Assembly (NCBI GenBank): GCA_027603945.1
Contig: JADIIU010000001.1
Location: 248,001-312,000 of the forward strand
Reading direction: 5' to 3'
Length of the DNA: 64,000 bases
Source of the DNA: Terramyces sp. JEL0728
Taxonomy: Eukaryota > Chytridiomycota > Chytridiomycetes > Rhizophydiales > Terramycetaceae
Below the pieces are notes generated by a model that searched no databases, had not been told where the DNA came from, and worked only from the letters and a program-made list of their open reading frames with translations. Positions 23,040-33,600 of the stretch are shown here, piece after piece; the first letter of the stretch is position 1, and every line of letters begins with the position of its first letter. The translations under genes and the position numbers were made by a program.

Positions 23040-23700
23040 TCAATCCTTCTTTTCCTTGATCAGTTGTCTTTGATCCCTTCCAATCGAGCCAATTCCAAAT
23101 ACCAGAGCCAAAATACCAACAATTGCAAGTAGGCCATATCCCAACACACCAGATCCTGATCGAACAGGAGTGAGTTTGGCGGCCAAATCAGCATAGGTAA
23201 CGTCTTTGGTAGCAAGATAAGCAGCAGCCAAAATATTTTCAATTAATTGAGTTAATCCTGCTACTAGAGTTGGTGCAGCCAATAAAAATGATGATCTGCT
23301 TTGAATGAATTGGTAAGCAAAAATAGTGCTGGAAGCAATAAATCTAACGTTAATCACTCTAGTACGTGAGTTGCAGTGCGATTAATGCCATAGTAACCAC
23401 ATACGATCCTTGATCCAAATGTCCATAAACAGAAAGGAATTGTTCTAGGGTGTACCCATTGAGCGGGAGGGGCGGGTAGTCCAAGAAAAGCTGAAATTCA
23501 GTTACTCTTTTTAATAGCAAGATGGTGGATAGAGATCCAACGGTAGCAACTCCAGAAAACAACATTTTTGAAATCTTTTTTTTGTGGAAATCTGGAGAAA
23601 AAGCAAAGACGTGTAATGAAAAAGTATATTCAGCAATTAAAGGTATTCCCAGCATAATCCAGCTTGCCCCGCATCGCATTGATCGAGTTTCTAAATTCAT
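23040..23700 (-). CDS. uncharacterised four-pass membrane protein with K-x-K-x-x tail
   Basis: About 212 residues, one 22-nt intron (23344-23365) that joins QLT|FIASSTIFAYQF in frame. Four hydrophobic segments are visible, around residues 12-35, 45-65, 100-135 and 175-200. The C-terminus ends IKEKKD, a K-x-K-x-x dilysine signal for Golgi-to-ER retrieval, so ER residence is likely. The family is not recognised. The start is the first ATG; it overlaps the ProRS start codon on the other strand in a single CATG. An internal ATG seven codons on is possible. Confidence 0.6.
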
Positions 23701-25327
23701 GGCATCAACTATCAAGCAGTCAGATTCTAATAGAAATATAAGTTATGACCTGCTAATTCGGGCTGGATTTATTCGTCAAGTATAATTAGATTAACTCTGT
23801 CGTCCGCAGGTCTGTATACTTTGCTGCCATTAGGATTAAAAGTGCTACAAAAGCTGGAAACAGTGATTGATCGAGAAATGAGGGCGGTGGATGGACAAAA
23901 AGTATCCATGTAATTGGTATTAATGTAGGCCTTGTCTGCTTTCTTCTGAGCACTGGAAAGTTACTGGGAGATGGAATACTACGTCAGAAATGTACAAGTT
24001 GAACGACAGAAAAAAGAGTGAGTTCCTACTTGGACCCACGCATGAGGAAGAAGTAACTTCTCTGGTTTCCAGCCTGGTAAACTCATTCAAGAGTTTGCCA
24101 TTGCGGGTGTATCAAATTGGAAAGAAATATAGAGATGAATTACGACCAAGAGGAGGATTGCTAAGAGCTAAAGAGTTTGTAATGAAAGACATGTATTCCT
24201 TTGATGTATCGGAACAGAAAGCATTGGAGACATATGATCAGGTCAGCGAAGCTTATTGCAGAATATTCAAAAAGTTGGAGATTCCATTTGCTGTGGTACG
24301 AATCGATTAACAATTGGCGGAAGCAGATACTGGAAATATAGGCGGCTCTCGTTCGCATGAATACCACTTAATCTCTCCTGTAGGGGAGGACACTATTTTA
24401 ACTTGCTCCAGCTGCAACTATACTGCCAACATTGAAAAGGCAGTCGGAGTGCCTGCGATAGAGGAAGGAAGTATGGAGATTCCCCAATGGTTTAACCCCA
24501 ATACTCCATTGCCAAGCATAAACAAAGCGTCCCAGGGCTTGGTTTACAGGAGCGATTCAAAAGAAGGATTCCAATACTCTCTGCTTGTGATTCCACATGG
24601 CAGAAAAGTCAACGCGATCAAGCTGGAAAAGAATTTGTCCCTGACCAATCCTCTGGTGATCAATGAATTAGAATCTGAATTCAAAGGCAAGATTATCATC
24701 GATTCTAGCTTGGGAGAGTATGAGGGATGTGCATCTATAGATATTATTGACACCGAAGAGGGCGATGGATGCAGCAATTGCAAAACTGACAAACGCAACG
24801 GAACTCTGAAAACAGAAAGGGCAATCGAAGTGGGACACACCTTTTATCTTGGAACCAAATATTCTGCTCCTTTGAGAGCCACATTCAAAGATTCTGCTCA
24901 GAAATCTGTTGTTTTTGAAATGGGATGTTATGGAATTGGTGTGTCTCGCCTTATTTCAGGGATTATAGAAGCATCTCATGACAGGCATGGAATGATCTGG
25001 CCAACAGCAGTCGCTCCCTACAAAGTTTGTATAGTCCCTATTTATGACAAGTGCAACCGTGAAATGAACAAGGATATGGAAAAGATACTTTCTCAATTAG
25101 TATATGATCTGTCGCCATCCTTACTGGACGATGTTGTACTAGACGATCGCGATTCTAGCTTTGGTTTCAAAATGAAAGACGCGCAGTTAATTGGCTACCC
25201 TTATGTAGTTGTTGCCGGGCAAGCTTTCTTGGAAAGGGGGATATTGGAAATTCACGAAAGAAGAGGAGGCAAGATGAGAGAAATTGCAGATGTGAATGTA
25301 TTGCGATCATTCCTTCAAAGTATTTAA
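23699..25327 (+). CDS. prolyl-tRNA synthetase, bacterial/mitochondrial type
   Basis: 522 residues, three introns. It charges mitochondrial tRNA-Pro. Class II motifs are present: SYDLLIRAGFIRQ...SAGLYTLLPLGLK, PCLLSSEHWKVTGRW, FLLGPTHEEEV, RDELRPRGGLLRAKEF, ADTGNIGGSRSHEYHL and FEMGCYGIGVSRL, with an editing-type insert between. Intron 23910-23928 (19 nt) is a normal GT-AG. Introns 23780-23799 (20 nt) and 24296-24316 (21 nt) must end in TG to keep the frame and the conserved residues; no nearby AG works. The total is then an exact multiple of three. No strong mitochondrial presequence follows the chosen ATG; the frame is open upstream to about 23522, across the divergent gene. Confidence 0.9.
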
Positions 25328-25381
25328 TAAAATTCGACTATCCACTGATTATTTGTTACTATTCGGACGGATATTAGGGTT

Positions 25382-27177
25382 ATGAGTCGTTATCCAGTAA
25401 TTTCCCATAGATGCATTGTTCGAATCATGGATCTCGTCATCAACGGAGATTTTGCAGGCATCGAAACAATCAATCCTTTACACTGTTGTAAACAATTCTT
25501 CATACCTTCTACCAGAAATAATTCACAAATGAAGCGCAATGAAGCTGGCGGCACAGACCCAGAAAGTTCTAATATACCTACAAACTCCAGATCCGTATCT
25601 AGATCATCTACAACAAATTCTCCACCAGCCAACCCTCCAGCTAGGATACTGACTGCAAATTTGATTAAATCAGCACAAAGTGAGGAAGGATTGATAGAAG
25701 CAAAGCAATTGCCATTGAAAAAATCGGGAAAGGCACTCAAAATAAAGACACCTGTCAAAACAATCAAACCTAAAACCACCAGCAAAAAACCAACCAGTAT
25801 GAATATATACATAAGAACCATGACGGGAAAAATATTTCATTACAATATCCCGACTACAATGACCGTTGGACAATTAAAAGAGCATGTTTATACTGAAGAA
25901 GGAATCGCAATTGAATCACAGCTGCTAGTATTTAACGGCAAACACTTGAAAAATGACATTGTGGAATTGATTGATCTCGGGCTGCGTGAAGGATCTACTC
26001 TGCAATTAGTATTACAAATGGCTGGAGGTATTTGAGCGTTAAAATAGGCCCTGGCCCGCCAATTCAGACGAAAACATCTGGTTTAATAGATGACCAGGTA
26101 GTGTTTTTACTTTGCAAACAAAATCAGGAAATTTACGTGTTGGAAGTACATTTAACGGACGGAAATCAACCCAAATCAGTAACAAAACACCTTTTGAGAC
26201 TGCAGTCGCCATTGGAAGGAAACAAGCTGTGGGATTTCTTGGGATCTAATGAATGCTTTGATATTTCTGATATGTGTGAATTGCAGTTTGATGTGGAATT
26301 GTCGTCATTGAGCTCCAAAACAGGCTCTAGTTTTGATCTCAAAGATTCGCGGCCAAACTCGGGCTCATCTTTGTATTCATATGTGTCTTCAGCAAAAGAC
26401 TCGAGACCAATGTCAGAGTCATCCAGTTTGTCCAATGAAGAAATGTTTCAAAACTTGTTTTGGGATAGCGAATGGATGTTATCTGAAAATTCAGAAACTC
26501 CCGCACTGTCCAAAGTTACTTCGGTTTCACACATCAGACCAGCAACTGCAATTTCGCTGATGCGGCTGCCATCTGGATCTAGACCTATGATCATTATCCC
26601 AAAAACAAGACCGGCATCTGCAGAAAAATGGATTGAGGGATTCAGGAACCAAATTCAATCACACGATTCCCTTGAGGATATCGCTTCTTCGAAAGCACAC
26701 ACTGCCCAAAGCAAGAATTTTGATGCAGAACCACTGGAGTATTTTAAATCATCTAACCCAAAAATAAAAGGAAAGAGAGGGCTAAATAGTGCCAGAAAGG
26801 CCAGTGTTGCTTCACCAAACTCCAAACCGACTTTGAAGCAATCTGCAGGACAGGAGCATCTGATGCAGTTCACATCAAAGGTTTCTGGCCCAATCAAAAA
26901 GACTCCTTCAAGGAAGCAGATGACAGTTTCGCCAAAGAAACCTCCAAAATCACCAATGAAACCAGTTCCTTCTATATCCAAGAAATTGATTTGTAAAGAG
27001 TGCCATAAAAAATTGGGCCCAGCACAGTCATTTACGTGCAAATGCAAACAAATGTTTTGCTCGACACATAGATACTCAGATAGACACGTTTGTTCATTTG
27101 ATTATAAATCGGATGGAAAAGCAACGCTGGTTAGAAACAATCCATTGATAAAGAACGATAAATGCATTAAATTGTAA
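25382..27177 (+). CDS. ZFAND4: ZFAND4-like protein (ubiquitin-like plus AN1 zinc finger)
   Basis: 591 residues, one 20-nt intron (26028-26047). A ubiquitin-like domain spans about 139-215 (MNIYIRTMTGKIFHYNI ... GLREGSTLQLVLQMAGGPG). The splice rebuilds the MxGGP sequence found after this domain in animal ZFAND4. A long disordered Ser/Lys-rich linker leads to a C-terminal AN1 finger at about 530-572 (CKECHKKLG...CKCKQMFCSTHR...DRHVC). AN1/UBL proteins often link to p97 or the proteasome; the role of ZFAND4 is poorly known. Confidence 0.87.
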
Positions 27178-27227
27178 TCCAACCCATTCATTGGCCTTAA
27201 TTTGTAATTGATTTGAATAAAAAAGAT

Positions 27228-30106
27228 TTATTGAGCTTGGTTTTGCTTTCTTTTCTCAAGTTCAGCTTTCCAAGGTGGTATTGACGGAGAATCTTGTGGC
27301 TGCTGTACAATTTTCGGTTTAGGAGGAAGTGTTGGCTCAGAAGGTTTCTCGAACGCCTGTTTCGCTGGTCTGGGTGGAAGATCTGATGGTGCTTCGGATC
27401 CGGCTGGTTTTGGAGCTGGAGGCTTTGCTGCCTTTGTCGGGAGCGTTGGTGCTTCAGTTTCCTTTTCCTAGTATTAATTCATTTTACTTGATCAGTCTTT
27501 TTTAGATTGTTTTGCTTAAGCTTGATTTCTGAAATATCAAATGCAGGTTTTTGTCCAATTGGCTTGATATTCTTGCTATCATCATACAATGAATTGGAAG
27601 CTGGTTCAACATCTTTCTTTGATGTATTTGATGTCTCATACATTGACTGAGCCTTACTCGTGTCTCGTGCTTCACCAGGGGGTTTAGCAGGTCTTCGTTT
27701 GATTGGAGAAACATCGATTGTTTCGATTTCAGTGCTATCTTGATTAGATTGCTTTGCAGCATCGATTGCGTTTTGTCTGCTCTTTAGTTCAGCCAAGTTG
27801 ATCTGTGGTGGAGCTGCCGCCTTTGTTTCTGTCCCAGTTTCTAGCTTTGTGTCATCAACTGGTGCGAATACAGGGATCCCGTGTGCAACAGCAGCCTTTG
27901 GCATTCTCAAAGAACCACCGGCCGCTACTTTTGCAGCGAATGCTGGCTGTTGGATTGGTTCTTCGACGGCTTTATTTCTTGAAAGTTTTGCAGGTGTTTC
28001 AATTTCAGCAGTAACCACAGGTTTCTTTGCGAGAGCAGGAACATCTTCCTTGGTCGGTAAAGATTCTGCATCAGCCCCCTTATTTCTTACCGGCTTTGGC
28101 GGGATCTCGGTAGTTGTTGGAGCTGTATTCTTCTTTGGAAGTAGAATTTCTTTCTTTGGTTCCTCTTCTTTAGGCTGCGAAGGTTCTTTTGGCTTGGCGG
28201 GTTTCAGCGGAATCTCTTGAATATCTGTTACGGCCGTTGAAGAAGCATTTTTCTTTGGCGAAATATCTTTCTTTGGTTCTTCTTTTGGAGTTTCCTGTTC
28301 GGCTGCTTTAGCCCTAACAGGCTTTGGGGGCAATTCAGAAATTTCCGCTACAACTGGGTTCTTCTTTGGCACGAGTATTTCTTTTTTAGTTTCCTCTTTC
28401 GATTGCGCCTGATCCTTTTCTGCACTTTTATTGTGTTTTAAGGTATGCTCTGCAAGTTCGCTCATTAAAGGATTTTTCTTTGGAACCAAGAGTTCTTTTT
28501 TAGGCTCTTCTTTAGCAAGCATATCCAACTTTTCTTCCACAGAGCCATTCTTTGAGTTTTTCAGAGACGAGTCGCCATCATTTGATTGCTGTTTTCTTGA
28601 GCCTTTTGGGGTTGCTCTTTCACCTGTTGAAGGCGGACGATATGGCTTAGTAGCTTTTGAAGGAATGGTGGGAGGTTCTGAATCTGATGCTGCTGTGTCA
28701 GTCTTCTTTGCTTCTAGTTTTTCTTGCTCGTCGGAAGCTCCCTTAGGATTATGTTTAAATAATTCAGCAAGTTGTTGGCCAGCTTTGCTTTTATCTCCTC
28801 CGAATCCAAATAGTCCTTTCTTTTTTGAAACTGTTGTCGATCCGGCATTTGAGTCATCGTTGAGCATTTCAGTAGATCCTTTGAAATCCTTTTGCGGTAA
28901 TTTCTCTTCCACTTGGGGTTTTGCTTGGGCAATAGGCGCTTCGACTTTTGTCTGTGTATTTGCAGCGGATTCCTCTTGTTCTCCATTTTTTACAACAAAT
29001 TCCACGGTTGGTGGTTTTCTTCCCTTTGGCCCTGCAGCTCTTCCTATTTTTTTTAATTGTGCACCGCTTCTTTCTGGCAGTGAGCTTTCTTCGTCGCACT
29101 TTACTGGCGACCCAACACTTTCTGCAATATTCTTAGTTGGCGAGGATTGTCTTGATTTAGATTCAGAAGCTCCGGTGGTGTCTAATTTGGCTGCGGAATT
29201 ATTAGAACGTAGTGGAGTGGAAAGCTTTTCTGAAACTTTGCGCTTTAATGCTGGGGCGACCTCGCTAGATTTTGTTTCTTTCTTTGTTTTTACATCTTCG
29301 TCTGTTTCTTCTTTATTTTCGGAAACTGCAGAAGAAATATCTTTATTCTCGCCTCCTTTGGCAGAATGTGGTCTTTTCTTTAAGAAACCAAGAGCTGGCG
29401 ATCCTAATATGCTATTTTTCTTTTTTTGCTCCTTCACAGGCGATGACAGATCGCTCTTCTCCTTTATTGACTGTATAAAATTATTGATAATACTTTTGGA
29501 TTCTTCCATTTGAATTCCTCCATTTAGTTGTTGCAATTCCAACGAGCTCCATGGGTTATTTTCGACTTCAAACGCAGCGAGGGTGACCAAAAACTCGCCA
29601 AATTCGACAGACATGGTTTTCATTTTGTTGTTGCTGAAATCAACAAAAGTCAGCTTTGATAGATCCATCATGTCAGTTGGTATTCCTCTTGCTGTAATAT
29701 TATTGTTTGATACATTTAAACTTTTGAGATTCGACAGACTGCACAGGCCGTCTGGCAAATATTCCAAGTTATTCCTAGAGAGATTTAGATTTGTCACTCT
29801 GGAGAGCATCCCGATATTTGCTATGCTGACAAGATTATTTTCCGACACATTTAAATGCAGCAAGGTTTGGATTTGAAAAATTGGCTTAGGGACTAGAGGA
29901 TTAGAAATAGCATGCCTGTTTCTAAAGACATTGCATTCAGCTGGAGCGATTCTATTTTCAAATCTTTGACATCTTCTGGAACCCATTTGTTCTCCAGTGC
30001 CTCTCCGCGAAAGCTCAGCACCGTTTCCTGGCGTTGTTTGGCCAAATTAATCTGCTTTATCGTACTCTAAAATCTTAGTTGATCTTATTACCTGTTGGCT
30101 TCCCAT
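27228..30106 (-). CDS. LRR protein with long disordered Lys/Pro-rich tail
   Basis: 936 residues, three introns: 30067-30091 (25 nt), 29893-29915 (23 nt, GC-AG) and 27468-27487 (20 nt). The N-terminus MGSQQSTIKQINLAKQRQ could be N-myristoylated (MG start). Leucine-rich repeats follow at about 45-150 (LHLNVSENNLVSI, LNLSRNNLEYLPDGL, LNVSNNNITARGIP). The GC-AG splice is supported because it keeps the LRR spacing. The remaining 750 residues are disordered, with repeated PKKN and P-x-K-P-x-R/K units. Three short motifs of one type lie near the end: INLAELKSRQNAI, FDISEIKLKQNNL and PWKAELEKRKQNQ. A membrane-linked cytoskeletal or trafficking scaffold is possible; no family is assigned. Confidence 0.78.
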
Positions 30107-30108
30107 AG

Positions 30109-30521
30109 GTGGAAAAGAAAGTTTTTGTTTACGTCAGATACAATGCAAATGCAGATAAAACTGATTATACTGCAGCCCAGATTCATAACAGTACACCAAT
30201 TGCCAAGTTGGATATAGTGAGAAGGGCTAATATCCCAGAGATTTTCTCAACAGATTCCGATGTGTCCGAGAATAACTGGGATTCGGAACACCTGGCGAAT
30301 TGGCGATTATTTAGCTATTTTCGCCATTTCCAAGCACTAGTGGTTGGGTTTCTTGGCCTGATCATTGGGGTTTAGTCCCAATCGAGAATCTCGTGTTGGC
30401 GGATGTGACTGGCAAAAAACTGCCATCGAGAGTGATGAATTTTGAAGAGGAACAAAAGGAAAAAGTTTTGAAAAAGAAAAACGTGAGTAGCCTCTCCCTT
30501 TGCTGCAGCTTGGATTTCTAA
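30109..30521 (+). CDS. unrecognised protein, 5' end unresolved
   Basis: The frame opens at GTG 30109, right after CCCATAG, which looks like a 3' splice site. No in-frame ATG exists upstream before a stop and none near the beginning of the frame. A 20-nt GC-AG intron (30295-30314) joins DSEHL to LFSPFPSTSGWVSWPDHW, giving a continuous product of about 130 residues with GLVPIENLVLADVTGKKLPS and a Lys/Glu-rich end. A further 26-nt intron at 30483-30508 would give a slightly different C-terminus. No family is recognised. It may be a gene with a distant first exon under the divergent LRR gene, or a truncated remnant. Confidence 0.4.
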
Positions 30522-30634
30522 TCGAAATACCAAGTTAATACTGAATACTAGCTATGATCAAATAACTAAATTTGATTTTGCCAGTCCAATATTTATTCAA
30601 GAATGGAAGCTAACCCTAGTAAACAGCACATAGC

Positions 30635-33600
30635 ATGCGACTTAGTGACTCCTCGGATCTATCAGACATCGATGAGCTTTCCTACGAAAGCGACCACAAG
30701 CAGAAGAAACCGGCAGACGATGAAGAAGTATCTTTAGCTAATCTAGATCGATGAACTGTACTCGGATGACGAAGATGCTGCTCCAAAACCCAAAAGCAAA
30801 GCTGTTCCACCCATAGCAAAAGGGAAGCTGATTTCCTTTGATCCTGTAAATATCCCAAAGGGGGACAAGACCAGCATTGATAAATTCGTATCTTCAAGAC
30901 TCAACAATAACCAGGAAGAAATTTTGGTTAAATACAAGGTATATATTTACTGAGCATAGAATATGAGCTACTACAGCGCGGAATGGATTCCTGTTTCAGA
31001 ACTGGAAAAGGACAAGAACCAACGAGTTAGAGTGCGAAGATTTCTTGAAAAGCCTAATTGGGATACCCAATGGTCGGAGGATGAACCATTCAACCCGTCC
31101 TATGTAAAAGTAACGCTAAATCTAACTTTTGGTTGATAGGATTATCGATGATGGGGAATTAGATGGCGTATTACATTATTTGGTAAAGTGGGCTGCCCTT
31201 CCGTATGATTGTAGCACTTGGGAAGAGGCAGAACTTGTTGAAAAGGTATTTTAGAAATAACGACAGTTGGATGGAGATAAAATCGACGATTTTAGCAATT
31301 CCAAGAGTGTAGATCAGGATAAAGTAAAGAGCTACACCAGTTTGGGAAGGAAATCGCCAAATGGAAGATGGAAGAAGCTTCCCGAGTCCCCAAAGTTTAA
31401 TGATGGCTACACGCTTAGGACTTATCAATTGGAAGGTCTTAATTGGCTGATGTACTGGTAATTCTGCTTTTTATTTAGCTGGTACAACAAACAGAATAGT
31501 ATTTTGGCAGACGAAATGGGGCTTGGAAAAACTGTACAATCCACTGCTTTCCTCTTCCAGCTTTATCGACAGGAAAATATCAAAGGTCCGTTCTTGGTTA
31601 TCGTACCACTTTCGACTATGGGCAATTGGGAAAGGGAAATCAAGACCTGGACCACTATGAATGTTATTGTCTATCACGGTAATCAAACTTCAAGAAATCT
31701 GATTGTTGAAACCGAATTCTATTACAGGGATTCCGCAAATAGTATGATCCCAGGAGCGTTCAAGTTTGACGTCTTGTTGACAACTTATGAAATGGCAATG
31801 AGCGGGGCAGCCCATTTACGTCCTATTCCTTGGCGAGTAGCTGTCTTGGACGAAGCCCATAGACTCAAAAACAAGAGTTCAAAGGTGACGGAATATTTAA
31901 AGTCGTACCAAATGGAGCACAGGGTTTTATTGACAGGCACACCGCTACAGAACTCCTTGGACGAACTATGGGCTTTGCTCAACTTTTTGGAACCTGATAC
32001 CTTTGCGTAACTTCTGTTTGATATGTAGATCTGAAAAAGACTTTCAAAAGAATTTTGGGTCGATGAACTCTGCAAATGACGTTGAGCGGTTACAGCTACT
32101 TTTAAAACCGCTCATGCTTCGTAGATTAAAAGAAGACGTTGAAAAATCTATTCCAGTGAAAGAAGAAACTGTAGTTGAAGTGTAATACTCTATTAATTTA
32201 GCGAACTTACCACGACTCAAAAGAAGTGGTACAGATCTATTCTGGAAAAGAACTTTACCTGGCTAAAGCAGGGTGGCAAGAAGAATATACCAAATATGGT
32301 CAATACCATGATTGAATTAAGAAAGTGCTGTATCCACCCATGGCTATTAAACGGTGCGGAAGAGCAAATTCTAGAAGAATTGAATTGCCACGACAGCCAC
32401 GACTTGCAAATCAAGGCGCTGATTAACAGTTCAGGAAAGATGGTGCTGATTGATAAACTATTGAAAAAGTTGAAATTGGGCGGTCACAAAGTCTTGATAT
32501 TCTCCCAAATGACAAAGTGTTTGGATTTGATTCAAGAATACTTGCGAGCCCAAAAATGGCAATTTGAAAGAATTGACGGAGGTGTCCGCGGAGAATATAG
32601 ACAGGCTGCGATTGACAGATTCTCTGAAGAAGGAAGCGAGTGCTTTGTCTTCTTGTTGTGCACCAGAGCTGGCGGCGTTGGCATTAACTTGACTGCCGCT
32701 GATACATGTATTATATTTGACAGTGATTGGAACCCTCAAAACGACTTGCAAGCCCAATCTCGTTGTCACAGAATTGGTCAAAAAAAGTCTGTTAAAATCT
32801 ATAGGTAATAAGAATTAAACAAGACTAATTACCCGGAATACCTATGAAAGGGAAATGTTTGATAGAGCAAGTATGAAGCTGGGTCTTGACAAAGCTGTCT
32901 TGCAAAGAAATGCTGCTGGCAACGATCCATTTGATTCAAAATCTAAAAATTCATCACTGTCGAAACAAGAAGTGGAAGAATTGCTGAAAAAAGGTGCTTA
33001 TGGCGCATTTATGGACGATGGCGCTGGTGATAAATTCTGTGAAGAAGACATTGAGCAGATTCTCGAAAGGCGAACAATGGTAATTAGACACGATGGCGAT
33101 TCCGAAAACAGAAAAGGCTCAATGTTCTCTAAAGCCTCTTTTCAGGCCGATAATAGCTCAGCAAGTGTCGATGTCAACGATCCAGATTTTTGGGATAAAG
33201 TCGCAGAACAGGCTCAATTTGAAATCAACGAAGATACTTGGATGGAGGATCCTCTTATTTTGGATGTTCCAAGAAACAGAAAGCAAGTTGCCCGATACGA
33301 CGGGAAAGATGTGGATTCAGATAGTGGCTCAGAATACAAAGTTAAATTTAAACCAGCCGACGCCAAGATGTGGACTACCACTGAAAGATCTAAATTGGAA
33401 AGATTAATCATGCAGCATGGGTTTTTCCATTGGGACAAGATGCAAGAAAGTTTCCCAAAGAGAACTGCTGAGCACTTGAAGGCTTGTACCAGAGCACTAA
33501 CTCTTCGCTGTCTGGAAACTTGCACAACTTTAGAAAAAGATATCCAAAATGATGTAAAACGTGCGTTGGCAATATTCTATCCGTACAATCCAACTTTTAC

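Noticed and set aside
28431..29513. 360-codon open frame on the plus strand inside the LRR gene tail
   Set aside because: It is the antisense of the low-complexity Lys/Pro/Ser-rich tail, which removes stops on the other strand. It has Phe/Ser/Gly-rich content without motifs and no intron structure.
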